Shown: positions 1-5,219 of the stretch, one piece after another | Numbering within the stretch: the stretch's first letter is position 1 | How the letters are laid out: every line of letters starts with the position of its first letter | DNA from: Propionibacteriaceae bacterium | GTDB lineage: Bacteria > Actinomycetota > Actinomycetes > Propionibacteriales > Propionibacteriaceae | Assembly: GCA_030538175.1 (NCBI GenBank) | Contig: JAUNUL010000221.1 | Coordinates: forward strand, 1 to 5,221 | Reading direction: 5' to 3' | DNA: 5,221 nucleotides | Position numbers and translations under genes: made by a program | The notes under the pieces: generated by a model | What the model was told of the DNA's origin: nothing | Seen by the model: the letters and a program-made list of their open reading frames with translations, nothing else | Databases searched by the model: none

Positions 1-384
1 AAGGTTCTCGGGCATGAAGTGGTTGGTCGCCACGAGCGGGATGTTCCGGGCCCGGGCGCGGGTCGCCAGCAGCCGCGTGACCAGGAAGTGGCCCTGGATA
101 TGGATGACATCGGGTTGCACCTCATCGAGGATGCGATCGATCCGACGACCGATCTCCCAGGGCAGGCAGATCTGGAACTGCTCGACCAGCGGATATCGGT
201 GCGACGGCAGACGATGGACGATCACCCCGTCCTGCTCTTCCACGAAAGGACGACCCGTCGTCGAAGGCGCAATCACGTGGACTTCATGGCCGCGACCCAG
301 CATGCCGATCGCGAGCCGTTCGGTGAATCGCGCGGCACCGTTGACGTCGGGGGGATAGGTGTCGTGACCGATGAGGATTTTCAC
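1..384 (-). CDS. GT4-type (GT-B fold) glycosyltransferase, N-terminal part only
   Basis: The first 128 codons of a glycosyltransferase are present; the rest lies beyond the left edge. The protein begins with the N-terminal Rossmann half of a GT-B enzyme: a beta strand (KILIGHDTYPP, residues 2-12), the glycine loop DVNGAARF (13-20) typical of GT4 enzymes that act on retained-configuration sugars, a helix, then GHEVHVIAP (32-40). PDVIHIQGHF (91-100) and PLVATNHFMPENL (116-128) are also GT4-like. Such enzymes move a sugar from a nucleotide or lipid donor, in actinobacteria often mannose or glucose to phosphatidylinositol or other lipids at the cytoplasmic face of the membrane. The sugar-nucleotide-binding C-terminal half is not visible, so donor and acceptor cannot be named. 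The start is GTG at 384-382, with GGAAGG at 399-394 as ribosome binding site. It overlaps the TGA of the upstream transporter gene in a GTGA tetranucleotide, which points to translational coupling. Confidence 0.88.
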   Translation of the reverse strand, partial: MKILIGHDTYPPDVNGAARFTERLAIGMLGRGHEVHVIAPSTTGRPFVEEQDGVIVHRLPSHRYPLVEQFQICLPWEIGRRIDRILDEVQPDVIHIQGHFLVTRLLATRARARNIPLVATNHFMPENL

Positions 385-1310
385 CTCGGGATTCCTTCCG
401 TGGGATGCCCGGTGCCCGGGCCAACTTGTTGCTCGAACGCCTTGGCGGCGTCCGGGTGATACTTGGACAGCAGGGTCACACCCCAGGAGGCCAGTGCCCC
501 CATTCCGACCATGCCGACGGCGGACAGCAGGTCGATGTTGCGTCCTTCGCCGAGGACGACGATGCCGAAAGCTACCGCGATCAGCGGGTCGATCACGGTC
601 ATCGAGCCGACCACGATCTCGGCCGGACCGGAGGCGTACGCCTGCTGGATGAACCACGCCCCCACCGCATAACAGGCGAACAGGCCCGCGAGACTCAACC
701 AGAACATCGTCGGGCTCTCCCGGCCCTGCCGGAACAACTCGATGCTGGTTTTCATCAAGGCGGTGGCCAGTCCGTACAGGAATGCACCCGCGGTCGCCCA
801 GGCCAGGCAGCGGAAACCGTGCGGGCCCTTCGCGCCGAGCACGACGAACACGACTGCGCCGATCCAGATCAGGATCGAGGCGATCAGGATCATCCGCATG
901 TCGATGATCGTGTCGGTGGCCGCGGTCCGCGATGAGAAGAGCGTGAACGCCACGATGCCGACCACGGCCATGGAAATGGCCAGCCACATCCCCCTGGTCG
1001 GGCGGGAACGGTTCTTGCGCGCAGCCAGCAGCACAGCGAACGGCACCGCCAGGATGCCGACCGGTTGGATCACCGTGACCGGGGCCAGGGTCACACCGAT
1101 CAGGTGCAGGCCCGCGCCGGCCAGGATGAGGACAGTGCCCAGCACCCAGATCGGCGTCCGCAGCATGCGCAGCACGCGCTGGAAGGTCAGGTTGCGATCC
1201 TCCCCAGCACGGAAGATCCGTTCGATGCCGGAATGCTGGAGGGTCGCCCCGAGCGCGAAACCAAGTGAGGCGAAAACGCCGAGCACAATGGCCAAAGGAA
1301 TGTTCTGCAT
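381..1310 (-). CDS. DMT-superfamily (EamA/NIPA-like) integral membrane transporter
   Basis: The gene encodes a 309-residue, very hydrophobic protein of the drug/metabolite transporter superfamily. About nine or ten membrane segments can be read, at roughly 5-24, 53-72, 76-97, 107-126, 139-160, 168-187, 202-221, 229-252 and 260-281, followed by a hydrophilic tail (282-309). The repeat pattern of the superfamily is visible as PVTVIQPVGILAVPFAVLLAA (77-97) in the first half and SMTVIDPLIAVAFGIVVLGE (236-255) in the second. The LGATLQHSGIER region (20-31) matches a group common in actinobacteria; these are named EamA-type or, by distant likeness, magnesium-transporter-like. The substrate is unknown. 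The frame is open far upstream, but hydrophobic coding starts at the ATG at 1310, with GGGGCAGG about seven bases before it. A GTG seven codons earlier (1331) is less likely. The stop overlaps the start of the glycosyltransferase gene, so the carrier may serve the same glycan or lipid pathway; that is inference. Confidence 0.88.
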   Translation of the reverse strand: MQNIPLAIVLGVFASLGFALGATLQHSGIERIFRAGEDRNLTFQRVLRMLRTPIWVLGTVLILAGAGLHLIGVTLAPVTVIQPVGILAVPFAVLLAARKNRSRPTRGMWLAISMAVVGIVAFTLFSSRTAATDTIIDMRMILIASILIWIGAVVFVVLGAKGPHGFRCLAWATAGAFLYGLATALMKTSIELFRQGRESPTMFWLSLAGLFACYAVGAWFIQQAYASGPAEIVVGSMTVIDPLIAVAFGIVVLGEGRNIDLLSAVGMVGMGALASWGVTLLSKYHPDAAKAFEQQVGPGTGHPTEGIPR

Positions 1311-1425
1311 CAGGCGACCTGCCCCGCCCACCGGGTTCTCACGGGTCCACTGTCGCACGGACCACGCACCCGATCCCACCTTTGATCCATCGGATGTTCC
1401 CCGGAATGAACCCCTGTGACGAACC
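1311..1425. other. 115-bp gap between the two coupled gene pairs
   Basis: This non-coding stretch separates the stop of the 310-aa gene from the ATG of the transporter, both on the minus strand. I see no convincing -35/-10 pair here. Just at the stop codon, GTGA (1416-1419) can pair with TCAC (1426-1429), and ACCCC (1410-1414) with GGGGT (1435-1439), giving an imperfect hairpin without a run of T. It could weaken read-through but is not a standard terminator. The transporter and glycosyltransferase may therefore have their own unrecognised promoter or be read from upstream. Confidence 0.4.
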
Positions 1426-2358
1426 TCACGTTTGGGGGTGGCCGAGCACGTCGACGATTGCTTCGACCGCGGCGAGCAGTCGCGCCCGCAGCGGCCGGGC
1501 GGCATCGGCGAGCTCACGCTGCTCTGCGGCGTACTCACTGCGACCCGCCGCCGTCTCGACGGCCACCGCCGGCAAACCGAACGACGACACGTCATAGGGG
1601 CTCGCCCGCATGTCGAGCACCCGGATCCGGCGGGCCAGTTCGAAACAGTCGACGATCAGTTCTGAACCGATCATGGGGCTGAGCTTGTACGCCGACTTGT
1701 ACAAGTCCATCCCCACGTGGAGGCACCCCGGCTGATCGAGGTCGACCTGGTTCTCTCGCGTCGGGACACAGTCGTTCAGCGGTTTCGCGGCCGGAGTGAA
1801 GAAGCGATAGGCGTCCACATGCGTGCAGCGGACCCCAACGTCGCGCAGCGTGGCGCTGATCTCCTTGGGTGCCAAGCGCAGCCCGATCTGTGGGTGGCGC
1901 ACCTCCCCCGTCGACAGTCCGTCGACCATTGCCCATTCGTGCATGCCGAAGCAGCCGAACTGCGGTCTGCGATCGGTCGTGGCCCGAAGCAGAGCGAGGG
2001 TCTGGGTCACCGTCCTGCCACGCGTTCGCAGGATGGTTGCGGTGTCGAGGCGTACGCCGGCCCCCGCGCGGTGATGGTCCCGTTCAGCCAGCCACTCATC
2101 AGCGTCGACCAGGGTCACGCCATGACCCGGGTGCCAGCGGCGGAGTTGGTAGGGGCGATACGTGTAGTACTCGAACAGGAAGTCCTCGACCGGATGCTTG
2201 ATGCCTCGGGTGCTGCGCCAGCGGTGCTCGGCGAGCAGTGCATCGACCCGTTCGTGGTGGGCGTCGCGGCGGGCGATCCACTCCGAGCGCTCCAGCGCTG
2301 CCCCTCCCGAGCGCTCGATCGCCACGGGCTCGGGCGCACCACTCGACTCGGCGGTCAC
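1426..2358 (-). CDS. Conserved actinobacterial protein, family commonly annotated '3-methyladenine DNA glycosylase'
   Basis: The protein has 310 residues. It belongs, from recall of the motif pattern, to an actinobacterial family that databases label 3-methyladenine DNA glycosylase. Conserved-looking blocks are HPVEDFLFEYYTYRP and QLRRWHPG (55-78), FGCFGMHEWAMV (134-145), HVDAYRFFTPAAKPLN (180-195) and QPGCLHVGMDLYKSAYKL (209-226), with DCFELARRIRVLDMRASPYD (237-256) close to the C-terminus. They are rich in His, Cys, Asp, Arg and aromatic residues, which fits an enzyme. I cannot see the helix-hairpin-helix/Gly-Pro-Asp motif of AlkA, nor a clear Tag or AAG/MPG signature, so the repair function is unproven. 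No signal peptide or membrane segment is present, so it should be cytoplasmic. The start is GTG at 2358-2356, overlapping the TGA of the cysteine desulfurase as GTGA, with only a weak GGTGG upstream. Translation therefore probably depends on the preceding gene. Lysine codons are mostly AAG, as in the other minus-strand genes. Confidence 0.85.
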   Translation of the reverse strand: MTAESSGAPEPVAIERSGGAALERSEWIARRDAHHERVDALLAEHRWRSTRGIKHPVEDFLFEYYTYRPYQLRRWHPGHGVTLVDADEWLAERDHHRAGAGVRLDTATILRTRGRTVTQTLALLRATTDRRPQFGCFGMHEWAMVDGLSTGEVRHPQIGLRLAPKEISATLRDVGVRCTHVDAYRFFTPAAKPLNDCVPTRENQVDLDQPGCLHVGMDLYKSAYKLSPMIGSELIVDCFELARRIRVLDMRASPYDVSSFGLPAVAVETAAGRSEYAAEQRELADAARPLRARLLAAVEAIVDVLGHPQT

Positions 2359-3470
2359 GATGTCGCCGCGGCCACCAGTGCGGTCGCGGCAGCGGTGATC
2401 TCGGCCTCGGTCGTATCACGACCGAGGGACAGCCGCAGCGCGCCCACGGCGAGGTGGGGATCGATGCCCATCTCCAGGAGCGTTGTGGCAGGGGTGTGCA
2501 CGCCGGAATGGCAGGCGCTGCCGGTCGACGCACCGACACCCGACACCGCATCCAGCAGGTCGCTGCCGATGCGGCCCGGAACCGCGACCATCAGGGTGTT
2601 CGGCAGGCAGTCGAGGGCGGGACTGATGCGAACGAGGCCTGTGATCCCCGCTGCGAGCCGGGTCCAGAGGGTTTCGCGCAGAAGCTGCTGGCGCGCCGCC
2701 GAGGCTTCCAGGACGTCGCGAGCGAGGTCCGCGGCGACACCCAAGCCGACGATGCTGGCGACGTTCTCAGTGCCGGGGCGCAGGCCGCGTTCCTGGCCTG
2801 CTCCGGTGAGCACGGGCGCGATGGCGGTGCCGCGGCGAACGAAAAGAGCGCCCACGCCCTTCGGCGCGTACAGCTTGTGTCCAGCAATGCTCAGCAGGTC
2901 AACCGCCAGATCCTCGACCGAGACGGGGATCTTGCCCACCGCCTGGGCGGCGTCGGCGTGCATCACTCCCCCGGCGCCGTGTACGCGGTCCGCGAGCGCA
3001 GCGACAGGTTGGATCGTGCCGACTTCGTTCTGAGCCAGGATGAGCGTGCCCAAGCCCACTGGACCGCTCGGCATGTCCGCCGGATCGATCCGGCCGGCCG
3101 CGTCGACCCCGAGTCGGTGCACCGTCCAACCCTGTCCGGCCAGCCCGGCAACCGGCTGCACGGTCGCGGGATGCTCGACCACCGAGGTGACGAGCGTACG
3201 CTCTCCCGCCACGCGGGCGACGCCGCGCAGGGCGAGGTTGTTGGACTCGGTGCCGCCGGAGGTGAAGGTGATCTCGTCGGCGTGGGCGCCGATCAGGGCG
3301 GCTACTTGTTCGCGGGCGGTTTCAACGGCCTGACGGGCGAGCCGGCCCTCAGCGGTCGTGCTCGACGGATTGCCGAACCTCTCCGTCAGGTAGGGCCACA
3401 TGGCCTCGGCGACCTCAGGCGCGATCGGCGTGGTGCCGTTGTGGTCGAGATAGATCTGACGTGCCGACAC
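2355..3470 (-). CDS. PLP-dependent cysteine desulfurase (NifS/IscS class, possibly selenocysteine-lyase-like)
   Basis: This 371-residue class-V aminotransferase-fold enzyme takes sulfur from L-cysteine, giving alanine and an enzyme-bound persulfide for iron-sulfur clusters or tRNA thiolation. YLDHNGTTP (7-15) and the cofactor-phosphate loop SGGTESNN (71-78) are present. So are VVEH with the ring-stacking His100, QNEVGTIQP (147-155), HADAAQ with Asp173 and Gln176, and SIAGHK with the Schiff-base Lys199. RPGTEN (231-236) follows, and the sulfur-accepting Cys320 lies in STGSACHSG (315-323). The length is normal and all catalytic residues are present. The active-site loop and GAGQERGLRPGTEN resemble selenocysteine lyase as well as IscS, so selenocysteine could be an alternative substrate. 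The chosen start is GTG at 3470-3468, with GGGAAGG at 3485-3479 eight bases upstream and the conserved N-terminus right after. The frame extends to a GTG at 3524, which would add 18 unconserved residues. It heads the minus-strand run and is coupled to the 310-aa gene through GTGA. Confidence 0.93.
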   Translation of the reverse strand: MSARQIYLDHNGTTPIAPEVAEAMWPYLTERFGNPSSTTAEGRLARQAVETAREQVAALIGAHADEITFTSGGTESNNLALRGVARVAGERTLVTSVVEHPATVQPVAGLAGQGWTVHRLGVDAAGRIDPADMPSGPVGLGTLILAQNEVGTIQPVAALADRVHGAGGVMHADAAQAVGKIPVSVEDLAVDLLSIAGHKLYAPKGVGALFVRRGTAIAPVLTGAGQERGLRPGTENVASIVGLGVAADLARDVLEASAARQQLLRETLWTRLAAGITGLVRISPALDCLPNTLMVAVPGRIGSDLLDAVSGVGASTGSACHSGVHTPATTLLEMGIDPHLAVGALRLSLGRDTTEAEITAAATALVAAATS

Positions 3471-3478
3471 GACGGCCA

Positions 3479-3485
3479 CCTTCCC
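3479..3485 (-). promoter_or_regulatory. Ribosome binding site deciding the desulfurase start
   Basis: On the minus strand this reads GGGAAGG, eight bases before the GTG at 3470. No comparable site stands before the alternative GTG codons at 3479 or 3524, so it fixes the shorter start that leaves only a few residues before the conserved YLDHNGTT segment. Confidence 0.6.
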
Positions 3486-3508
3486 GAGGAATACGAACTC
3501 CGCAGTCG

Positions 3509-3537
3509 AACCTGTCCGACCCACTGTGGGATGTCAA
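3509..3537 (-). promoter_or_regulatory. Possible promoter of the desulfurase operon with a palindrome in its spacer
   Basis: On the minus strand a perfect -35 hexamer TTGACA lies at 3537-3532. Seventeen bases on is CAGGTT (3514-3509), a weak -10 that keeps only the A at position 2 and the T at position 6. Transcription would begin near 3502, giving a leader of about 30 bases that contains the ribosome binding site. The spacer holds a perfect 11-bp palindrome, CCCACTGTGGG on the plus strand (3520-3530), which is placed like an operator. The weak -10 keeps confidence low. Confidence 0.3.
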
Positions 3538-3557
3538 GGCCGCGATCACCGAGGCGG

Positions 3558-3695
3558 TCAATGGAAAGTCCCTCGTTCGCGCCAGACCCCGGACTGGGAA
3601 TCGAGCACACGCAAGCGGGGATCCGCCGCCACCAACTCGCGCGCGAACCCCTGCCGGGACCGCCACCCCCCGGTCAACGTGTAACCCACCGTCAC
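3558..3695 (-). CDS. Possible small protein of 45 aa, unrecognised
   Basis: This short open frame begins at GTG 3695 and ends at TGA 3558. The product starts MTVGYTLTGGWRSRQGFARE, continues with LVAADPRLRVLDSQSGVWRE (21-40) and ends RGTFH. I do not recognise a family. Two things favour real coding. AAGGGG stands five bases before the GTG, a good ribosome binding site. By my count the G/C share by codon position is about 67, 56 and 82 percent, the graded pattern expected of genes in such a genome. It is basic, with no membrane segment or signal peptide. It lies 87 bp upstream of the desulfurase start and immediately beside the LexA-like box, so it could be the first gene of that unit or be divergently controlled with the nuclease gene. 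It might instead be a remnant of a longer gene cut when the nuclease gene arrived, or chance. Confidence 0.35.
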   Translation of the reverse strand: MTVGYTLTGGWRSRQGFARELVAADPRLRVLDSQSGVWRERGTFH

Positions 3696-3704
3696 CTCTT
3701 CCCC

Positions 3705-3741
3705 TTGCTGCAATATTCGTACTTTTGTTCTATTCTTGTCA
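3705..3741 (+). promoter_or_regulatory. Probable promoter of the HNH gene
   Basis: TATTCT at 3731-3736 fits the actinobacterial -10 pattern TANNNT. Upstream are TTGCTG (3705-3710, spacer 20) or CTGCAA (3708-3713, spacer 17) as poor -35 candidates. Transcription would start around 3741-3743. The region is strikingly A/T-rich compared with the genes on either side. A LexA-like box lies between the -35 candidates and the -10 and overlaps the first two bases of the -10, the usual place for repression. Confidence 0.5.
3717..3732. promoter_or_regulatory. LexA (SOS) box-like operator
   Basis: The sequence TCGTACTTTTGTTCTA agrees with the mycobacterial/actinobacterial SOS box TCGAAC-N4-GTTCGA at 10 of 12 defined positions; the two mismatches are one in each half-site. 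It overlaps the -10 element (3731-3736) of the HNH gene. Several 13E12-family genes of Mycobacterium tuberculosis were reported as LexA-regulated with such boxes, so finding one in front of a member of the same family makes a chance match less likely. LexA repression, lifted by DNA damage through RecA, is the inferred control. Confidence 0.6.
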
Positions 3742-3765
3742 GTGCGCCCTGATGAACTTGATCCC

Positions 3766-5184
3766 ATGACCCACACCGGCACCATCGACCTGAGCGAGAC
3801 GATCACCACGATCACCGCGCTGCTCAGCGCACGCGACCTGACTGGCCGCGACCTCGCCCTTACCACCGATGCTGCGGTGCTCGACCTCGTCACCGCAGCC
3901 GAACGAGTCCTCGGCCTGGTCATGACCGCGCGAGCCCGTGCCGTGCGCGAAATGGTGGAACGGCAAGCCGCCGAACACGAAGCCCACTGCACCCCGGCCG
4001 AGTTCCTGCACCGAACCAAAGCCCACACCATCCGACAGTCCCGTCTGATCGTCCGCGACGCGCTCCGCCAAGGGGCATACCCAGGCCTCATCACCGCCCA
4101 AGAACAAGGCCGCGTGTCACCAGACCAGGGATCCGCCATCGCCCACGCCCTGGATCAACTGCCCACCGACCTCGGCCCCGACATCACCACCCAGTGCGAA
4201 ACCACCCTGATCAGTCTCGCCGCCACCCTCGACCCCGGCGAACTGCTCATCGCGGGCTGGCGGGTTCTCGAACACGTAGCCCCCGACCGCGTCGACGACA
4301 TCCTCGCCAACCGACTCGCCCAGGAAGAAGCCCGCGCCCACGCCAACCGCGGCCTGCGCCTGACCGACGACGGCCACGGCAGCATGCACCTTAAAGGCCA
4401 ACTCCCCATCACCGACGGCGAGGAACTCGCCACCGTCCTGAAAGCCCATGCCGAATCTGCCTGGAAACACCACCTCGACGACACCACCGGCGACACCGGA
4501 CCCCGCGACCAGAAACAATTGCTCGCCGATGCCCTCATGACCGTCATCCGGAGCCACCAAACCCAGCGCCAAGGCCCCACCCACGGCGGCGACCGACCCC
4601 GGATCAACCTGCACCTGTCCTACGACGAGCTCATCGGCCGGCTCAGCGAGCATGACCAAGCTCGACCGCACGGCCAGAATCACCATCAGCCGACCATCCT
4701 CCAAGGGGCGATCCGAACCCAGCGGGCAACCCTGAACTCCGGTGCCCACATCACCGCCCGCGAAGCCCGCCGCCTCGCCTGCGACGCCGACCTGCTCCCC
4801 ATCGTTCTCGACACCCACGGCGTCCCGCTCGACGTCGGCCGCGAACACCGCCTGGTCACCGCTCCCCTTCGCGCCGCCCTCACCGCCCGCGACCAAGGCT
4901 GCGCCTTCCCCGGCTGCGACCGCGGACCCACCGAATGCGAAGCCCACCACATCCAACCCTGGTGGGCCGGTGGCCCCACCAGCCTCAACAACCTCGTCCT
5001 GCTCTGCCCCCGCCACCACCGCCTCAGCGAACCGGACCGCCACCAAACCTGGCACGACAACAACCCCGACCGCTGGCACATCCGGCTCGCCAATGACGGG
5101 CTCCCGATCATCACCCCACCCCGCGGCTACGACCCCCAGCGCCAACCAATCCGCCACACCCGCTACGGCATCCTCCGCCAATGA
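3766..5184 (+). CDS. DUF222 / 13E12 repeat family protein with C-terminal HNH endonuclease domain
   Basis: The protein has 472 residues from the ATG. A mostly helical DUF222 domain fills about residues 10-340; its family features include an early helix with ARARAVREMVERQAAEHE (55-72) and the segment AYPGLITAQEQGRVSPDQ (104-121). The C-terminal HNH motif has CAFPGC (379-384), EAHHIQPWW (392-400), NNLVLLCPRHHRLSE (408-422) and intact metal and zinc ligands: Cys379, Cys384, His394, His395, Asn409, Cys414, His417 and His418. HNH domains cut DNA; the cellular role of DUF222-HNH proteins is unknown, and in mycobacteria they form repeated, mobile-looking families. Length is normal and there is no frameshift. 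ATG 3766 lacks a Shine-Dalgarno. GTG 3742, six bases after the -10, could be a leaderless start adding eight residues, and TTG 3736 is also in frame. Glu is mainly GAA and Lys is AAA throughout, unlike the neighbours. It diverges from the desulfurase operon and is preceded by a LexA-like box. Confidence 0.93.
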   Translation: MTHTGTIDLSETITTITALLSARDLTGRDLALTTDAAVLDLVTAAERVLGLVMTARARAVREMVERQAAEHEAHCTPAEFLHRTKAHTIRQSRLIVRDALRQGAYPGLITAQEQGRVSPDQGSAIAHALDQLPTDLGPDITTQCETTLISLAATLDPGELLIAGWRVLEHVAPDRVDDILANRLAQEEARAHANRGLRLTDDGHGSMHLKGQLPITDGEELATVLKAHAESAWKHHLDDTTGDTGPRDQKQLLADALMTVIRSHQTQRQGPTHGGDRPRINLHLSYDELIGRLSEHDQARPHGQNHHQPTILQGAIRTQRATLNSGAHITAREARRLACDADLLPIVLDTHGVPLDVGREHRLVTAPLRAALTARDQGCAFPGCDRGPTECEAHHIQPWWAGGPTSLNNLVLLCPRHHRLSEPDRHQTWHDNNPDRWHIRLANDGLPIITPPRGYDPQRQPIRHTRYGILRQ

Positions 5185-5187
5185 GCC
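5168..5187 (+). repeat. 20-bp direct repeat, copy 1, spanning the HNH gene stop codon
   Basis: This stretch covers the last codons of the HNH gene (ending Ile-Leu-Arg-Gln), its TGA and three bases beyond. It recurs without mismatch at 5200-5219, an offset of 32 bp with 12 unrelated bases between the copies. The base on either side differs between copies, so the repeat is exactly 20 bp. Confidence 0.8.
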
Positions 5188-5199
5188 GAGACAGATCGC

Positions 5200-5219
5200 G
5201 CATCCTCCGCCAATGAGCC
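5200..5219 (+). repeat. 20-bp direct repeat, copy 2, downstream of the HNH gene
   Basis: This is an exact second copy of the HNH gene's 3' end, two bases from the right edge of the window. It could be a footprint of insertion or recombination between related 13E12-type genes, or the start of a longer 32-bp-period array. The next bases are not available. Confidence 0.8.

Noticed and set aside
1395..1400. GGGGAAC-like sequence on the minus strand, considered as an ECF or SigR-type -35 for the transporter gene.
   Set aside because: No GTT or CGT -10 element was found at the required 16-18 bp spacing.
1410..1439. Hairpin at the stop of the 310-aa gene, considered as an intrinsic terminator.
   Set aside because: The stem is interrupted by an unequal internal loop and no T-run follows on the minus strand. 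It is mentioned only in the gap entry.
1717..3033. Long plus-strand open frame of 438 codons opposite the desulfurase and 310-aa genes.
   Set aside because: It lies antisense to two genes with clear family motifs. Its product is low-complexity, rich in Arg/Ala/Pro/Ser and without a recognisable domain, typical of a GC-rich shadow frame.
2238..3752. Plus-strand open frame of 504 codons running through the desulfurase gene into the intergenic region.
   Set aside because: It is antisense to the desulfurase, has no ribosome binding site or domain, and is Arg/Gly-rich as expected from mirrored GC-rich codons.
3558..4139. A 193-codon minus-strand frame that includes the possible small gene.
   Set aside because: Its first two thirds are antisense to the HNH coding region. 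Only the part from GTG 3695, which has its own ribosome binding site, was kept as a candidate.
4117..5181. Minus-strand open frame of 354 codons opposite the HNH gene.
   Set aside because: The product is almost only Val/Gly/Ala/Glu, the mirror of the HNH gene's codon pattern, while the plus strand holds an intact HNH motif.
5168..5219. The two 20-bp repeats considered as a CRISPR array.
   Set aside because: There are only two copies, the spacer is 12 bp, and the first copy is part of a coding region.
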